DNA from: Prochilodus magdalenae
Lineage: Eukaryota > Chordata > Actinopteri > Characiformes > Prochilodontidae
Length of the DNA: 64,000 nt
Reading direction: 5' to 3'
NCBI GenBank assembly: GCA_024036415.1
Contig: JAMWET010003518.1
Location: forward strand, 352,001 to 416,000
Both the position numbers and the translations under genes were made by a program. The notes under the pieces are model-generated. The model was not told the origin of the DNA and made no database searches. It saw only the letters and a list, made by a program, of their open reading frames with translations. Positions 34,475 to 46,249 of the stretch are shown one piece after another. Numbering within the stretch: the first letter of the stretch is position 1; every line of letters begins with the position of its first letter.

Positions 34475-34765
34475 ATCCTGGTTCCTGAAATGGTCCCGTT
34501 CAGGTTTCGTAGAACCTTAAGGCTATTCAGGAAAGCAGTCTGCGTTTGCACCAGTTTTAGCTGAAACCAGGGAACATCAAGCATGTAGATTACCTGTGAG
34601 CATATGTGCTGTTATTCCAGAAAGCAAGCACGGATCAGCTACTGGACATAGGTAGACATGAATAGTTTCTTTAGCAGACCACTTGGTATCCCCATTGTTG
34701 CCACCCTTCGTGCTGAAGAACCAGGTATGCTTTGTTTCCAGCTGAAAACCAACCTATTTATTTGA
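34475..34765 (+). mobile_element. Unclassified repeat family Y, copy 1 (shorter)
   Basis: Co-linear with 52.6-53.1 kb: shared blocks include cctggttcctgaaa/cctggttctttaaa, gtttgcaccagtt, gtgctgttatt, ccagaaagcaagc and agcagaccacttggt/aggt. The 3' half is missing or too diverged. No coding capacity. Confidence 0.65.
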
Positions 34766-36269
34766 ACCTACTTATTTTTGGTGGAATTGCACCAAACTGT
34801 TCAAACTGCACGGGATCTGAACTCGTTACGTATTCTAAGGCTTGATAAGAAGAAACTTGGACAAAAACAGTGTCACGTTTAAAAGCACTCTTCTAAAACT
34901 ATGCATACAGTTCTTCTATTTCATTCTTTACATACTACACTGCAGTAAATCTGCTTCAAGAGGGCTAATCATGCTCTTTCCAATGAAGCACGCAGCTGGT
35001 CAGCACTGTTCAAATACTGATAATGTCCATAATATACTCCGAACAGCATATTGCCATGCACTGCGTTGTAATTTATCATGTAGCAGTGAAATATAGTCAT
35101 ATATAGGCCTAGAGAAACACAGAGGCAGTGAGAGCGCATTTTAGAGTTTTCTAGAGCATGTGAAAGAAAGAAAAGCAGGAGAAGAAACTGAGCAGCTGGC
35201 CAAGATCAGTAAAGGCAAAGAGATGCAGATTTATTCATCTGGCAACTTCCACAGCAACGATGAATGCATCTCCCAGTCATGGGATGAAATGATCCCTGAA
35301 CTTCCATAATGGGCCATTCTTAAACATACATTCATCAAACGGAATTCCATACTGTACAGTACAAAGCCTTGAGCTTCTGGTCTCCTCTCTCCCACCCTGT
35401 CTGAGAGGCAGCGTATCATGCAAGCGCCTTTACAGAAGGACCCAAACACTCCTAAATCAGGAGGGTGCGGTGGACACTTAAGCAACACTCAGCACTGCAC
35501 TGCCTCATCCACATCTGTTGATGACTTCTGAACTCCATCTACCACCACTCTGACAGCTGCAAGAATTAAAGGGCCCGTGTCATGGAAAACCCACTTTCCC
35601 TGGTTTTACTGAGCGAGTTTGATTTACTATCTGAGCAGGTTACATTCCTTATATGTCTTTATATGTTATACTCCATATATGGAAACTAAGCTGCAAATGC
35701 AGCCCATACTGAATTCATCATAGTTATGATGTTACATGGTATACATATCACTGCCTCCTTAACCTATAGAAGTTAAGCATGCACATTCACGCTGAAGTGA
35801 TCAGGAGTGTTGTTACTGCAATCAGGACCGGAGTTGTTGGAGTAAAAGTGATTAATGTGCTGTTCCTGGTTATCAGCGAGTAACTGTATCATTGTATCGT
35901 TCTATCTTTACCCAGAAAGGAGCGACTGAGGCTTATTTTTCAAGTCCAAGAGGAGTTTGGTCCATTTCAGTCCATTTAAGTCCCTAACAGTTTGTTCCGT
36001 ACAGCTCAGCCTGATAAGAATAGTGGTCATTTGCATAAATCGAGCTTAAAGGCAGTCTGTTTAATTCTTAGGGCTAACGAAAGGCTGGATATGGTCATGT
36101 AAAGATGAGTTATCCTTTTATTTGGACAACAGCCATGCAGTGTAGTTAGAAATGGACTATAAAAATAAAATTAAAATAGAAGAAAGGAAGAACATGAGCC
36201 CTTTGAGTGAAGGAAAAAAAAAGCAAAGAACAGGAAAATTACATAATGTTTTGGCTTCAAGACATCAGT
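34766..36269. other. Stretch without recognised gene
   Basis: Unique AT-rich sequence. The block gggcccgtgtcatggaaaac near 35571-35590 resembles the start of a dispersed element but has no partner here. Confidence 0.45.
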
Positions 36270-36960
36270 GCATTCCTTTGATACTAATGACTTTCAACTT
36301 TATCAGCATCTCCGGAAGATACAACGTTGCTGAAGAAAACCCACACCTTGATCACACAGTCCATACTGATTATAGAGCAACTAGCTTACATCAGCCCCGG
36401 GATCTAAAGAAGTTACATAACGGCAGTTTGCTCTCTCCATTAGATTGGCATTACGTCTTCCTGTTATCTGCTCTGCCAGCCAGCAGTTTGCTGAAAGCAT
36501 GCATCACAATGTGTCCCGAGCCGAGCGAAGCATTGATGCGGCTGGTGAAGAGAAATGCTCTCAGTCACCGCAAAGCTGAAATCAAGCCCACTTTTGGACG
36601 GCAGCCAGTGGACGCTTGCTGTTCCCACACAAACAGCACACTAGCCTTTCAGTAAGGCGGTATGTATTGGTTTACGTTTCTCTTGGCTATCCTCAGGCCC
36701 TCTGGATGCAGTGAGCGAAATGCTGAAGAATTTAGTGGCGGCTGATAATGGAGAAAAATGACTAGCGCAAACACAAGTAGCATAGCAATCAAATGAAGGG
36801 GAGCCGGGGGAATAGGAGCCAAAGCCCCTCCGCTACAGGGGACGCTCCCATGAGAAAATGACGCAGCGCATTCCCTCCTCCAGTCTGGCTGGAGATTCTT
36901 GATAAATGTGTCCACCGTGTTCAGCACAGCATTAACCCTCTTTCCCCTCAATTTGAGCCA
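36270..36960. other. Possible conserved non-coding block with an unassigned open frame
   Basis: Repeat-free sequence of balanced composition, including ggcggctgataatggag near 36738. A 167-codon plus-strand frame (36152-36655) overlaps it; its first third is Lys-rich and shows no domain. Selective constraint cannot be shown from one sequence. Confidence 0.2.
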
Positions 36961-37299
36961 AATTAGTCAAAATTGCATTGGTGAAACGTGCCAGGAACAC
37001 TAACCATGCAGCGTTTCCCACGGTTGAGCGCAAGGGTGTGGGTTGGGGGGGTTACTGGTGTGGCTCAGGGTGTGGAGTGTGTTTGTGCATGGGGGAGGTT
37101 GATGCAGACGGTGTATCTGGGGTCAGGAGGGCAGTAGTAGTAGCAAGGTGGCAGGTTCTGGCAGCAGTGTGCAGGATTCACGTTGTAAACACCTCTTACT
37201 CACTTCACTGCAGTGGAAGTTCAAAACATTTGGTGGGGTGAATGTTACTGTGGTATCAAGCTGAAAACAGGGGTTCCTTCTTTTTAGCGTTACATCGAA
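36961..37299. other. Short unassigned stretch
   Basis: GT-rich sequence with several ggtgtgg repeats; nothing coding recognised. Confidence 0.4.
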
Positions 37300-37348
37300 C
37301 TTCCAACACTAAACGTGTCATCTGCCAAGACACGTTTAGTGTTGGAAG
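37300..37348. repeat. Perfect 20-bp inverted repeat with 9-nt loop
   Basis: The left arm cttccaacactaaacgtgtc (37300-37319) is the exact reverse complement of 37329-37348, separated by nine bases. Pairing stops at both outer edges, so the hairpin is shorter than a normal pre-miRNA. It could be a recent microinversion duplication or a cruciform site. Confidence 0.9.
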
Positions 37349-37552
37349 GCCACAAAAGCATGGACAGAATACAGACTGACCTTCTGATGTAGTTACTTTT
37401 TGTCTATTTCTGTAACAAACAGCGTGTCATGCAGAGTCAGAAACCATCTTTCAGAGATCACTGAAGGTTTTTGCCTCACTCCACCTAGTATGGTATATTT
37501 GAATCTGAATCTACTGTCCATATGTGCATCTAACAAAAGCCCACTGGTTTAT

Positions 37553-37769
37553 GGTTGGTGTAGCTCAGCAGCTAACACCACTACCCTCCAGGGAACCACC
37601 AGCACCACATGTGGGAGACTAGGGTTCGATTCCCTGTCTAGGTGACTATGCTGTGCTACACCAATAAGAGTCCTTGGGCAAGACTCCTAACACCACATTG
37701 ACCTACCTGTAATATGATTACCCTTGTAAGTCGCTCTGGATAAGAGTGTCAGCTAAATGCCATAGATGT
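37553..37769 (+). mobile_element. tRNA-derived SINE, copy 1
   Basis: Begins ggttggtgtagctcagcag. Box A (tagctcagcag, 37561-37571) and box B (ggttcgattcc, 37623-37633) of a pol III promoter are intact. These are followed by a central domain containing caataagagtccttgggcaa and the conserved fish tail ctctggataagagtgtcagc...taaatgcc. Full-length, about 217 bp. The tail is shared with V-SINE/HE1-type fish SINEs (family knowledge). Confidence 0.88.
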
Positions 37770-37907
37770 TTATCTTACTACTGATACTTACACGCAACAT
37801 CTGAGATTAGAGATTACCATTTCAATGCTGCTTGAGGCAAGTATGTGATGATATAGTCATTCCGTTTGGTAGCCTATGGAAGATATATACTTCCATTAAA
37901 CAGTCAA

Positions 37908-37908
37908 G

Positions 37909-37939
<31 letters not shown>

Positions 37940-37940
37940 G

Positions 37941-38008
<68 letters not shown>

Positions 38009-38025
38009 AAGATAGATAGATAGAT
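37908..38025. repeat. (GATA)n/(GACA)n microsatellite
   Basis: A GATA run with an internal block of five GACA units at about 37919-37938, then about 20 GATA units with one GAAA interruption. Such compound Bkm-like arrays are common in vertebrates. Confidence 0.95.
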
Positions 38026-38994
38026 GCATACAGTTCATACATAGAGCTATATTAGTCCAGAAGGAATACATGAGGGGTAACAGGAAGCATTCAGTCCACG
38101 AAATGACATTATTGTCCTCGTCCTACACATTGTACTCTCCCGTGTGTCTGTTATACAGTTCAGCTGTTAAGTGGACGTAAATAACCCAACTCTGAAAACC
38201 CCGGCATTCCTCCCTTTAAAACCTGCGGAGGCCGTGCGGCTTGACCTGCAGGTCGCTGGTGTCAGTGGCTGGAGGCTGTAGCGTGTGAACAACATGCAGA
38301 CAGTGTACTGTCTGGGCTGTCTTTGTGACATAAAGACAGCGGTACACACACACACACAGATAAACCAGCGGCAGACAGCGTGCCGCAGGGGAGCGGCTAT
38401 TGTTCAGCCCTTTACAGCAGCTTTGTCATGCTGTCAGCCACAGTTGTTACAGTAGAAAGGGAAGCGTGTGAGGAGGCCATCAGACGCTGCTGTCACAAAT
38501 CAGCCCTGAGTGACCTCGCTGCAGGACAGCACTCTCACTTTCACACTCAAAACACAGCTTCTGCTCCATAGCAGTGTGACTGGCTGACTGACTGACTGCC
38601 TGAGGGCTGAGACCCCCCTCACAACACACATAACTACTCATCTGTTAGACTAAGCAGCGCTCGGAATGTCTTCTTAATTACAGAACCTGATTTGCTGAGG
38701 TTTATTCAGTATGTTCAGTAAAACTATACATTGTTCTATAAAGCTTTTGCCAAAATGACAAGCATTTCCATACAATCAAAAAGAGAGGGAGTGGGGGAAT
38801 TGTGTTAGCTCAGTGTAACGCGCTACTACACATTCATGTCAAACAATAGGTAAACAAACAGCCAACCGACACATCCTCTAGCCCTGCAGATCTAGTCTTT
38901 TCCTGATGTCTCATCTGAATGCCTTTGTTTATCTCATTTGTTTATTCATAATCGTCATCTGTTTATAAGAACGCCGCTATCTGCTCACAATTAG
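38026..38994. other. Stretch without recognised gene
   Basis: Nothing coding recognised. A short (CA)n run lies at about 38344-38357. Confidence 0.5.
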
Positions 38995-39150
38995 AGCAGG
39001 ATGGGTTCCACTTTTGACTCTTGGTTCCTCTTGGGGTTTCTTCCACATTCTTTTAAGGAGTTTTTCCTGTCGTTGTCGCCCTCGGCTGACTCATTAGGGT
39101 TTATTTAAAGCTGCTTCATGACAACATCTGTTCTAGCCTTATACAACAGA
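38995..39150 (+). mobile_element. Fragment of a common teleost dispersed repeat
   Basis: Contains the run of blocks ttggttcctcttggggtttc, ggagtttttcctgtcg, ttgtcgccctcggct and aagctgcttcatgacaacat, in the order known from a widespread fish repeat that often appears in transcript tails. The class is unknown to me. No second copy in the window. Confidence 0.55.
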
Positions 39151-39649
39151 ACACTGAGCTGAAGCGAAACTCGCAAGATGGAAAGCATGCACACTGTTTT
39201 ATTCTGACATACAAGTACAAGTACCTACTGAGGATGAGCACCAAATCCTCGTTTCCAAGCTAGAGTACATGCAGCCCTGTCGAAATGTGCTCACTCATTT
39301 CTCACACAGTCTATAACAGCACTGCAGATACTCCATCATCACTGAACGGAGGGAGAGAGCCTCATTCGCTGTACCTCTCTGCGCCTCCGATCCTGCACTT
39401 TGGACTAAAACAATCAACACAGTTCTCCGTGCCCCGGCGTCTCTCTCTCTCTCTCACATGCAAAATACACAGCCTCTCCTCTCCTCTCCATTACACATAC
39501 ACCATCTGAGAGCACTTACACACCAGCCTTCTGTTTCTTTACAAAGAACAAGCGAGGTCTAAGCTGCTGCTGTACTTCCCAGCAAAAAAGGGTTAAGGAT
39601 TCCATGCATATCTGAAAAGAGACAGATTTCACCGCACCCCTCTGCTTAC
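39151..39649. other. Unassigned stretch downstream of the exon candidate
   Basis: CT-rich patches near 39440-39490; nothing recognised. On the minus strand this would be the start of an intron if the exon candidate is real. Confidence 0.35.
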
Positions 39650-39780
39650 CTGATACACAGCTGTGGCCATCCTTCTTCTCTGGGATGCGCTTAAATACGG
39701 GTTTATGTTTGCGGGATCCTGCTCTACTGCCACATTCTCCTCCAGGCAAAGATAGCGGCAGCCTTCACCGCTCGCTGACT
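39650..39780 (-). other. Candidate first coding exon with splice donor
   Basis: On the minus strand an ATG at 39670-39668 lies in good start context (aaggATGg). It opens seven codons, Met-Ala-Thr-Ala-Val-Tyr-Gln, ending at 39650 in CAG, directly followed by a GTAAGC donor. This gives a phase-0 first exon. The upstream side (39780-40130) is CT-rich on the plus strand, so GA-rich on the sense strand, as in some fish 5' regions. The upstream exon limit is arbitrary because no transcription start can be read. Another frame is open for 78 codons across the same bases but has no ATG. I do not recognise the protein from seven residues. Confidence 0.3.
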
Positions 39781-40082
39781 CTGACACAAGCCACACACCT
39801 CGCAGAGAGAGAGAGGAAGGTAATCCAGCTAGAGGAGGGAGGCGTGCGTCTCTATCTGTCTCTGACTAAGAGTTGTCCAGATTTCCTTTCACCTTAACAG
39901 CAAAGAAAAGGTTCTAATACATATATACACATTCAACTACATACAAATCTGGAAAGTCTGCCTGCAGGCTCTTTTCCTCACTCTATATTCCACCCTCCCT
40001 CTCCCACTCTCTCTCTCACACACACTTTCTCCCTCTCGCGCTCCTACGCTCTGTCTCTGTGTTCCTTACACTCCCACTTTTG

Positions 40083-40083
<1 letters not shown>

Positions 40084-40117
<34 letters not shown>

Positions 40118-40124
40118 CCCCCCC
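40084..40124. repeat. (CT)n-C10 polypyrimidine tract
   Basis: About 16 CT repeats followed by ten C. It lies within a longer pyrimidine-rich belt (about 39975-40130), 400 bp upstream of the exon candidate. Possible triplex-forming or GAGA-type promoter element; function unproven. Confidence 0.9.
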
Positions 40125-40130
40125 TCTCAT

Positions 40131-40770
40131 CTATGTGCGCAAAGTAGAGAGGAAAAAAAATGAAGGGGACCAAAAGCATACAGCTAAAATTCCAGAGAAA
40201 GAGTGTGGGCTGGACTTGAGTTTGACAGACCACCCCGCCTTCCCCCACACCCCTTTCACCCTCCTCCTCCTTCGTCTTCTCCTCGCCCTCCTCTACTCTG
40301 GGTGTTATCAAGTTCTCAGCTTACAGGTTAAACATGAGTTGACAAGCTCACAACTCATTCCGCGCGGGCTCTGTGGCAGCGGCTTGTGGAGCACAGAGAC
40401 ATCAGGGCTGATTTCTGCAACACTATCGTTTCTCCAGAGCCACAGACATATCAAACAAAGCCAGCATAATCCCCTTAAACATGAGTCTCAATGTGCTTCA
40501 TCAACAAAGACGTACTTGTCGTCCCGAGTTTGCTTATGTAGTTCCGCGCCACCACGACAATGCAGCTCATTAGTAATGCTGTGGATCGGAGGAGCGCACA
40601 GACATCAGAGCTCGTTTCTGTAACTGTATCACTCCTCCAGAGCTGTAAAGAGGCAAACCACTGTAATCCCCAATTATAGTGCCTTGTAGTCTACGAAACA
40701 AGACATGCACCCATCCGGAGCTACTTCTGTAGTTTTTCACTGGAGCTAGTTAGTGGAATATACGGAGAGG
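40131..40770. other. Unassigned stretch upstream of MITE copy 3
   Basis: An open frame of 162 codons (40135-40623) begins in the CT/C-rich border and has no domain. Two related phrases, acagagacatcagggctgat and cacagacatcagagctcg, recur near 40395 and 40597, so a decayed local duplication of about 200 bp is likely. Confidence 0.3.
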
Positions 40771-40983
40771 ATCATTACTGTCCAAAAGAAAAATATGTAC
40801 CTTCATTTTTTGTCAATTTTACCTTTTATGCATCTGTTGAGCTGTTTACACTGTGTGGCCCTTGATGAATGGACCACAAAAGTCTGGTTCCATTAACATA
40901 CATTAAAACCAGATTAGCTCTTTGCCCTCTCCTGTAAAGTTACCATTTAAGAGATAGTTGTTTTCCTTTGGACAGCGACGGTA
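40771..40983 (+). mobile_element. MITE family X, copy 3
   Basis: The left end atcattactgtccaaaaga and the right end ...tttcctttggacagcgacgg are the TIRs of this family. The centre shares tggttccattaacatacatt and ctctcctgtaaagttaccat. About 215 bp, shorter than copy 1, and single (no inverted partner). Confidence 0.7.
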
Positions 40984-40985
40984 TG

Positions 40986-40997
40986 CACGTGACGTCA
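40986..40997. promoter_or_regulatory. Overlapping E-box and full CRE palindrome
   Basis: cacgtgacgtca joins CACGTG (E-box, 40986-40991) and TGACGTCA (full CRE, 40990-40997), just beyond the right end of MITE copy 3. A second TGACGTCA is at 42372-42379. Motif matches only; no evidence of use. Confidence 0.35.
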
Positions 40998-41076
40998 CGG
41001 TTGGTGGGAGTCAGTGCGGTTATGCCCACTGAGTGGGAGAAAGACTAACTGGGTGGCAGTTGAATGTTGCTGAAAA

Positions 41077-41330
41077 ATGCCAAAACAGCTAATAAGAGAA
41101 AGAGCTGCTATACAAATAGATTCAGCGAAAATTCAGAGCATGTTTTATAGACTGCTGAAAGAAAAGCCAATGGATCACATGAGGCTGAATTCTACTGGCC
41201 AATTTTTTGGTTCAATTGCTACATTTTCCCAGTCCGCCTTAAATGCTGCAGCAGTTGTTATTATAATGCCTTAGGCTTTTGCCAGAATTTGTGGAAAGCA
41301 CATCTATGACGATGAGATGAGCCTTGTGCA
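41077..41330 (+). mobile_element. Possible THAP-domain transposase relic
   Basis: The plus-strand frame from 41077 starts Met-Pro-Lys and has a Met-Phe-Tyr-Arg-Leu-Leu-Lys-Glu-Lys-Pro segment resembling the Phe-x-Arg-Phe/Leu-Pro-Lys part of THAP zinc fingers. After a stop, Ala-Arg-Ile-Cys-Gly-Lys-His resembles the final Cys-x-x-His of the domain. The first Cys pair is missing, so a decayed relic is the best reading. The two TGACGTCA sites at 40990 and 42372 might mark element ends. Weak. Confidence 0.22.
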
Positions 41331-44300
41331 CTCCAAAGAAAGGAGTTTGAGTCAAAATGAACCCCGGTATTCTTACAATGCCATCAGACTACACAATATT
41401 TTTGCCTTTCACAATGTTCCCTATGCCAGATTAGGCAATCATAGCCCTGGCTGGGTGACCGGGAACACTACACATATGACGCAGACCAATTGTTGTTCAT
41501 GTTCTTGCACATGTTCATATTGCATCGAGGAGGAGGGTCAAGGCGCTGTCAATCACGGCTACAGAAGAGCTGTGTGTGAGGCTGGTGGTGGTTTTGTGTT
41601 ACAAACAGAACGAAAAAAAGCATTATAACAGTCAGTTCATGGGTGTCACGAAGAGGACAGTGTGTGCAGCCTATCCTTCTACAAGAACCTGAGGTAACAA
41701 ATGTGCTAAGTTGACAAGAACAGTGTTCATTTCCCAGAAGTGGTTTGAATTGCACTTGTAGTAATCTACTATTTCATAGCCGCTGTGATTAGGTCTTAGC
41801 CTTTAGCAGTTTGGTAATGTGCTTGTGGTTCTTCTTCATACTGTAGCACTGTTACAGTCTGAGCGGATGTTGTTGTGATATATGTGATCTGTAGCTCATT
41901 GTCCCACCTGACAGCTGCAGCAGCAGCACTCGTCTTTCCCACTGCTATGTTTACATATATGTGCCAGACGGCGTTCCATGCTCCAACAGGAACACATCAT
42001 AGGATATGTCAAACTACACGGAAGAATACAAAGAAATCGGTACATGCTAGACTTTTGGTCACTGTTCTTTGATTATGTCACTGTTCATGGACAGATCATA
42101 TTTCATGGAAAAGTAATGTTTGCTATGGAAAATTCCCAGATTTGGAAGTTATACTGGAAAATCTCAAAGATCAAGATGACCACAAGAATTTATATCTTAC
42201 TGTTTAGTCCAACTACCTTTAATTCAAGCAGGTAACTTGTTTTCTTTTCTTTTTTTTTTTCTTTTTTTTCTTTGTCTTTCTTTGTTTCATTTAGGCGTTT
42301 CCACTAATAAATGCAGCTTTGTTTTGTTTAGCAACTCGCTCGGTCTGAGGGGGTGTACTCCAGCAGGAAAGTGACGTCAGTCCATGACCTCTATAACCAA
42401 CAGTGCATAACCTCTATAGCCACCCATCATGGACTTGGCTTAAATATCACTGGGTTGTTAAGTTTTATCAAATAGGCTTGTTTTGTGGTTTTTGGACTCT
42501 GGATGACATGCTGTTACCTATAAAAATACAAAAGACTTTCAGATATCATGATTATTCCTGATATGATTCTTGATTATATCCAAATAATAATACTAATTAA
42601 GTCTGTTTGAAACTAGCAACTCAAAGCAGCCTTCGGCAAGTGTTATGATGCAGTCATGCAGTTTACACGAGGCTAACCTGGTGTCTGTAAGCCTGTTTCA
42701 GCAGACTACTTCATTAGTCTTGTAGTTCCAAAACAAAACTAAAGAAGTGGCCTTCAGACACCAAGCATCCCTTGGTGCAGGAAAAGAAAGCAGCAGCTAC
42801 CTCAGCAGCTACAACATGCGATCAGATCTCAGTACTGGCTACCGGTCTAATCTCGTTTCTGCATCAGTCCAGTGAGTACACAGAAGAAGAAACATGACTG
42901 AGGTTGTAAATTCTGCTAATATTAACCACAGCCTAACAACCGCTCGCTGATGGAGAGATGAGGGGCGAAAAGTACAGCGCTGTTGATTCAGCCCCAAATG
43001 TAAAATTGTTTTAGATTTTATGGTTATTATGTCTAGACAACATAATATCAAATGCAATTACCAGCTAATTTTGAGCACAGCAAAGACATAAGCTCTCGTA
43101 TTTCACCCGCGGGTCGTAAAACCGGAAAGTAGCACATTCATCTGAATTTACTCTTAGGCTGTCAGTCATGACACATACAGAACAGCCACAACCGAGAGGC
43201 AGTTTATCTTTAACCGCTAAATTATGCGGCAATAGTTTCTCATGAAAAGAGAATAACAGCCCACAAAACCTACCAATTTAATCCTTATATAAGCTGATAG
43301 CAGATAGCGTATTCACAGAGTGGTGTAGCACAGCTATTAGCAGTGCTGCTGCAGGTCTCCGAGTGCACTGTCTGCCCCTGTAGAATGGAATTAGGAGTTC
43401 ATATTGAGCTGTGGGGGCTCTTTGAAGAGCCTGGGCTTGCAACACAACACAATGGCCTTTCTGTTGAGTTCTTTCTGAGGGGTCTGTTCAGATTACACAC
43501 ACTTCTCCCTCGCATGTATATGCCCAGCTTTCTATGACATGCGAGGTCCCTCCTTCAGAATAAAGCGAGGAGCTATGACGGAGTTTGCGGTCTGTTTCGT
43601 GATCAGTCACTTGTTGCCCTGGCCTCCTTGTGCATCCTGATTAAACTCCTTACACTGACTTCTAGCACCCCCCTATGTCTTTCAGGGTAATGGCCTCTAG
43701 TCTGAGGGGACAAAGTCAGGCATGTTAAACTCAGTGACGACCTTGTTTGCACGTGTAAAGCATCAGTGTGGACATGTCGGATATAGAAAGGCAGGCATGC
43801 ATGCAGGCGTTACTGTTACAATTGAGGTAGACGTACCTCACAATTGGATTTCAATAGGTAAACACAAGCTGCGCAACAAGACCCTCTGGTCGGGGTTCTA
43901 ATTTGATGTTGCAGGAACGATGGCAGGCTACCAGACAAGTACGACATGCATCAGATGTGTATCCTAGGGAACTAATGGAGGGTAACAATAGTGTAGCAAC
44001 ATGAAAAGAACATTATGTTCTATCCAGCGGCCCCTAGGTTCCCTCAAACCCACGCAGCTGGTTTGCTATTCATTTGCTTTACATGCACCATCTAATCATC
44101 AATTGTAATAGTAGGTATGTGAAAGCACTACTTAAACCTGCACTCAAGGAAAACACCTTCGCAAATGGAAAAAACACGAGCCGCTTTGTTTGCCAATATC
44201 AAAATAATTACATGGAGGACATCAGCTTCAAAGAGAGATGTCTGCTGAGAGTGTCCCTGCAGTTGTGCCAACCAGATGTTTATATGGTACAAGATGTTGT

Positions 44301-45571
44301 ATCCAGTATTAATGACAAGCCTGATGAAAGGATTGGGAAAAAGAGGAGCGGAGAAGAAGCAAGCGTAACAGCTATCCATCGCCTCTATCCAAGAATGGAA
44401 AAGAGACATCAGCGCATTAACGAAGAGGTCAAACTTAGCACAGTTTAGACCTTTTGTTCTGAAAACTTATTTTGTCCCTATTTGGTGGTGAAAGCCGTGC
44501 ATGCTCTCCTACATGAGGAAGTGTTCTCCTGCAAGGTGCTGGCGTGTTATAGGTCTGACATATTTCCTGCGTCCTGGCTTTTATTATCTTTTATGATCCC
44601 CGAGGTGCTGCCTGTAATAAGCGCTGCTACGGCCTTAACTGAAGTGTGGAAGGAAAAACAAATACCAGGCTTAGCATGGCACAGTGAGTGCACAGCCAAG
44701 GACAAGCCAAAAAAACAGCCGTCTTTCACATCTCTCTTCTGAACAGGGACAAGCCCCACAAACATCCAACTATACTTCTGTTAGAAAGTTCAGTAACACT
44801 TTCTATGAATCAGGTATATATGATACATTACAAGTGCATTCTGTCAGATTCCTCTCATTAACACTATTGGTGAAATCGGTTTCGTTAAGTTGGTTTCATT
44901 GAAAGGTCTTCAGTATCTTGAAAATGAAAAGGGCTTTTGTCCACATAAGGGCACATAACATCTAATAAACACTTAAAAGCCTTAAAGTGATGTTATTGGT
45001 CAGCTCTATGAATGAATGTATTAGGCTTTATGACAGGGGTCTCAACAATAATGTTACATGCATCTTCACATATTATATCTCCTCGTGCTATAAAACCTCG
45101 TAATGCCATATTATACCAGTTTGTGCGTGTGATTATGAACGTTTATGTACAGTGGTACAGTTACAAAGGCTTATGTCAAGCGTTATTAAGCATTGTGAAT
45201 GCTTTTAAACAATGGCTCCAAATGTTTTTGTAGTGTAACTCCAAAAAATGACAATGTACAAAGAAATATTGGGCTAAATGTGAGAGGAAACTAGTGAAAC
45301 TAACACCTCCTGAAGGCAAAGTTCAAAGTAAGCAGCGATAATTTACTTGTCAACATTGTCCAACAGAGGACAGGCCTGACGTTAGCTCATAGATGTATTA
45401 GATGTTAGCATGAATGAAAAGTCCCTGAAAAACTCAGTAAAGCATGTAGATGTGGGTTCCATTCTAAAAAAAATCCCCTCTGGTAAAGAAAAGCAATTCT
45501 ATTAAAGCAGACTACACTTTGGATTTAGAAGATGGCCTCATAATACAAGCTGACATTTCTTTGTTGTTATT
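41331..45571. other. Stretch without recognised gene
   Basis: No gene recognised. A T-rich run lies at 42240-42285. The 124-codon frame at 44074-44448 and its antisense partner show no domain. Part of 41331-42380 may belong to the THAP-like relic. Confidence 0.4.
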
Positions 45572-45779
45572 CACATTTACAGCATTTAGCTGACGCTCTT
45601 ATCCAAAGCGACCTACAAGGTTAATCATATTACAGGTGGGCCAATGTCGTGTTAGGAGTCTTGCCCAAGGACTCTTATTGGGTTAGCACAGCATAGTCAC
45701 CCAGACCAGGATTCGAACCCCAGTCTCCCACATGGCTGGGAGGCTGGCTCCCTGTGTTATCCACTGAGCTACACCAACC
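45572..45779 (-). mobile_element. tRNA-derived SINE, copy 2
   Basis: The reverse complement of the family at 37.6 kb, complete from ggttggtgtagctcag (at the right, 45779) through box B (ggttcgaatcc on the minus strand) to the tail gctttggataagagcgtcag and taaatgc. An 8-bp direct repeat, cacattta, occurs at 45572-45579 and 45779-45786 and may be the target duplication, although it overlaps the variable tail. Confidence 0.88.
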
Positions 45780-46249
45780 ACATTTATTATTTATTATTAT
45801 TAGTAAGGGTTTGTGGCTGCACTTGGTCTTTGCTGTCCAAATTTGCTCTAATACACTGAGAGTAAATGTGATGTGGAAAGAACTGAGAGTTGTTTCAGGA
45901 AAAGACATCTGAGCTAATAGATAGTACCACAGACCTTAAAAAATCACAAACTAGAACAGTGGATTTTGATCATATGATTTTACCCTCATGATGGATAAAT
46001 GGTTATAATCAGAGATGATGGGAGGAAGCTGACAGCCATAAGAAACAAAAAGAGTTACGAAGGAAATTGAGAGTCATGAGAGACAGCTAGAAGACTACAA
46101 CAGTGGTGAGCAGCGTGATGATAGTACTTGTGGCACAAGCCCTGCCTCCCCATCATCACCCTGCTCTGCCTTTCACCTACAGGGATCAAAAGTCAGATGT
46201 AGTATTGTGGTTTTGCTGCAGAACAGGAAGTGCGGCTCAGCAAGACTAC
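45780..46249. other. Unassigned spacer between SINEs
   Basis: AT-rich left end (ttattattattag); nothing else recognised. Confidence 0.4.

Noticed and set aside
37553..37633. Functional tRNA gene
   Set aside because: Box A and box B are present but the sequence continues into the SINE body and tail, and the acceptor stem is not formed.
44074..44448. 124-codon frame with charged C-terminal half
   Set aside because: No recognised domain and a long antisense frame over the same bases; treated as chance.
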